Assembly (NCBI GenBank): GCA_950097015.1
Contig: CATNEN010000028.1
Span: forward strand, 310,001 to 374,000
Reading direction: 5' to 3'
DNA: 64,000 nucleotides
Origin: Macrostomum hystrix
Taxonomy: Eukaryota > Platyhelminthes > Macrostomidae
Below the pieces are notes generated by a model. It was not told where the DNA came from, ran no database searches, and worked only from the letters and a program-made list of their open reading frames with translations. Position numbers and translations under genes: made by a program. The number at the start of each line of letters is the position of its first letter. Position 1 is the stretch's first letter. Positions 62,801 through 64,000 of this stretch are shown here, one piece after another.

Positions 62801-64000
62801 CAGCTAAAAAATACGAGTAGAAGAAGTCAAGAAAATCGACGATTCTCACATGTAGAGAAAAACGACGATTCTCACGGGTAGAAAAATCGACGATTCTCAG
62901 ATGTAGAAAAATCGAAGATTTTCACAGGTACAAAAATCGACGATTCTCACATGTAGAAAAATCGACGATTCTGCCATGTAGAAAAATCGACGATTCTGCC
63001 ATGTAGAAAAATCGACGATTCTGCCATGTAGAAAAATCGACGATTCTGCCATGTAGAAAAATCGACGATTCTTACATGTAGAAAAATCGACGATTATCAC
63101 ATGTAGAAAAATCTACGATTCTCACATATAGAAAAATCGACGATTTTGACATGTAGAAAAATCGACGATTCTCACAGGTAGATAAATCGACGATTCTGAC
63201 ATGTAGAAAAATCGACGATTCTCACGGGTAGATAAATCGACGATTCTCACAGGTAGATAAATCGACGATTCTGACATGTAGAAAAATCGACGATTCTCAC
63301 GGGTAGATAAATCGACGATTCTCACAGGTAGATAAATCGACGATTCTGACATGTAGAAAAATCGACGATTCTCACGGGTAGATAAATCGACGATTCTCAC
63401 AAGTAGATAAATCGACGATTCTGACATGTAGAAAAATCGACGATTCTCACGGGTAGATAAATCGACGATTCTCACAGGTAGATAAATCGACGATTCTCAC
63501 AGGTACAAAAATCGACGATTCTCACATGTAGAAAAATCGACTTTTCTCACAGGTAGATAAATAGACGATTCTCATATGTAGAAAAATCGACGATTCACAC
63601 ATGTAGAAAAATCGACGATTCTCACATGTAGAAAAATCGACTTTTCTCACAGGTAGATAAATAGACGATTCTCATATGTAGAAAAATCGACGATTCCCAC
63701 ATGTAGAAAAATCGACGATTCTGACATGTAGAAAAATCGACGATTCTCACAGGTAGAAAAATCGACGATTTTGACATGTAGAAAAATAGACGATTCTCAC
63801 AGGTAGATAAATCGACGATTTTGACATGTAGAAAAATCGACGATTCTGACATGTAGAAAAATCGACGATTCTCACAGGTACAAAAATCGACGATTCTCAC
63901 ACGTAGAAAACGGTAAAAAATATAGTATTTTCTTAGTTATAAAAAGCGACGATTCTATAGGGTAGAAAATAATCGGCGACTCTCACAAGTAAAAAATCGG
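62800..64000. repeat. 25-bp minisatellite running off the window
   Basis: About 45 copies of a 25-bp unit containing aaaaatcgacgattctcaca, ending tgtag or ggtag. The open minus frames reflect 75-bp (three-unit) periodicity without stops. The array is cut by the right edge. Confidence 0.96.

Overview
The window is nuclear DNA from an animal. It holds spliced, intron-bearing genes for a G-protein alpha subunit, two EF-hand calcium sensors and a CUT-homeodomain transcription factor, together with tRNA-derived SINEs and a hAT-type miniature transposon. Gene content and intron layout fit a bilaterian invertebrate, possibly a spiralian because of the calexcitin-like gene. I cannot name the species. 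The most striking property is tandem-repeat content: by my tally about half of the 64 kb is minisatellite, in more than 30 arrays that mostly have private unit sequences.

Layout. (1) 1-3473, plus: exons 2-7 of a Galpha-o gene (the first exon lies off the left edge). (2) 5306-7714, minus: a Kv-channel-interacting protein (KChIP) gene, tail-to-tail with Galpha-o, with a possible cysteine-rich upstream exon at 8811-9105. (3) 9.1-21.2 kb: a chain of minisatellites, including a 4.6 kb purine-rich array that contains a 1.43 kb internal duplication. (4) 21838-25180, plus: a six-exon calexcitin-like gene with one GC-AG intron and an intron that is almost entirely a 19-bp array. (5) 25.3-28.5 kb: a 22-bp array. 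(6) 29695-38991, plus: a two-exon ONECUT gene whose 7.5 kb intron holds SINE pieces and several arrays. (7) 39-46.5 kb: a 15-bp array, then large CT- and GA-rich arrays in opposite orientations, and a SINE with a hammerhead ribozyme motif. (8) 46.5-53 kb: SINE copies and candidate exons of an unrecognised gene. (9) 53.7-57.7 kb: a 4 kb array of 35-bp units. (10) 58-64 kb: smaller arrays, a nested hAT MITE with intact 8-bp target duplication, and a 25-bp array cut by the window end.

Galpha-o, KChIP, calexcitin and ONECUT families all work in neurons in other animals: Galpha-o in inhibitory GPCR signalling, KChIP on A-type potassium channels, calexcitin as a Ca2+ sensor affecting K+ channels, and ONECUT as a neuronal transcription factor. 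Their proximity here may be chance.

The least ordinary signal is on the minus strand at 44.73-44.92 kb. A tRNA-like element has a minimal hammerhead ribozyme core between its A and B boxes, and its 3' tail runs straight into a GA/CT minisatellite. A second, truncated copy at 33.0 kb also runs into a CT array. This suggests a ribozyme-bearing SINE whose tail seeds minisatellites.
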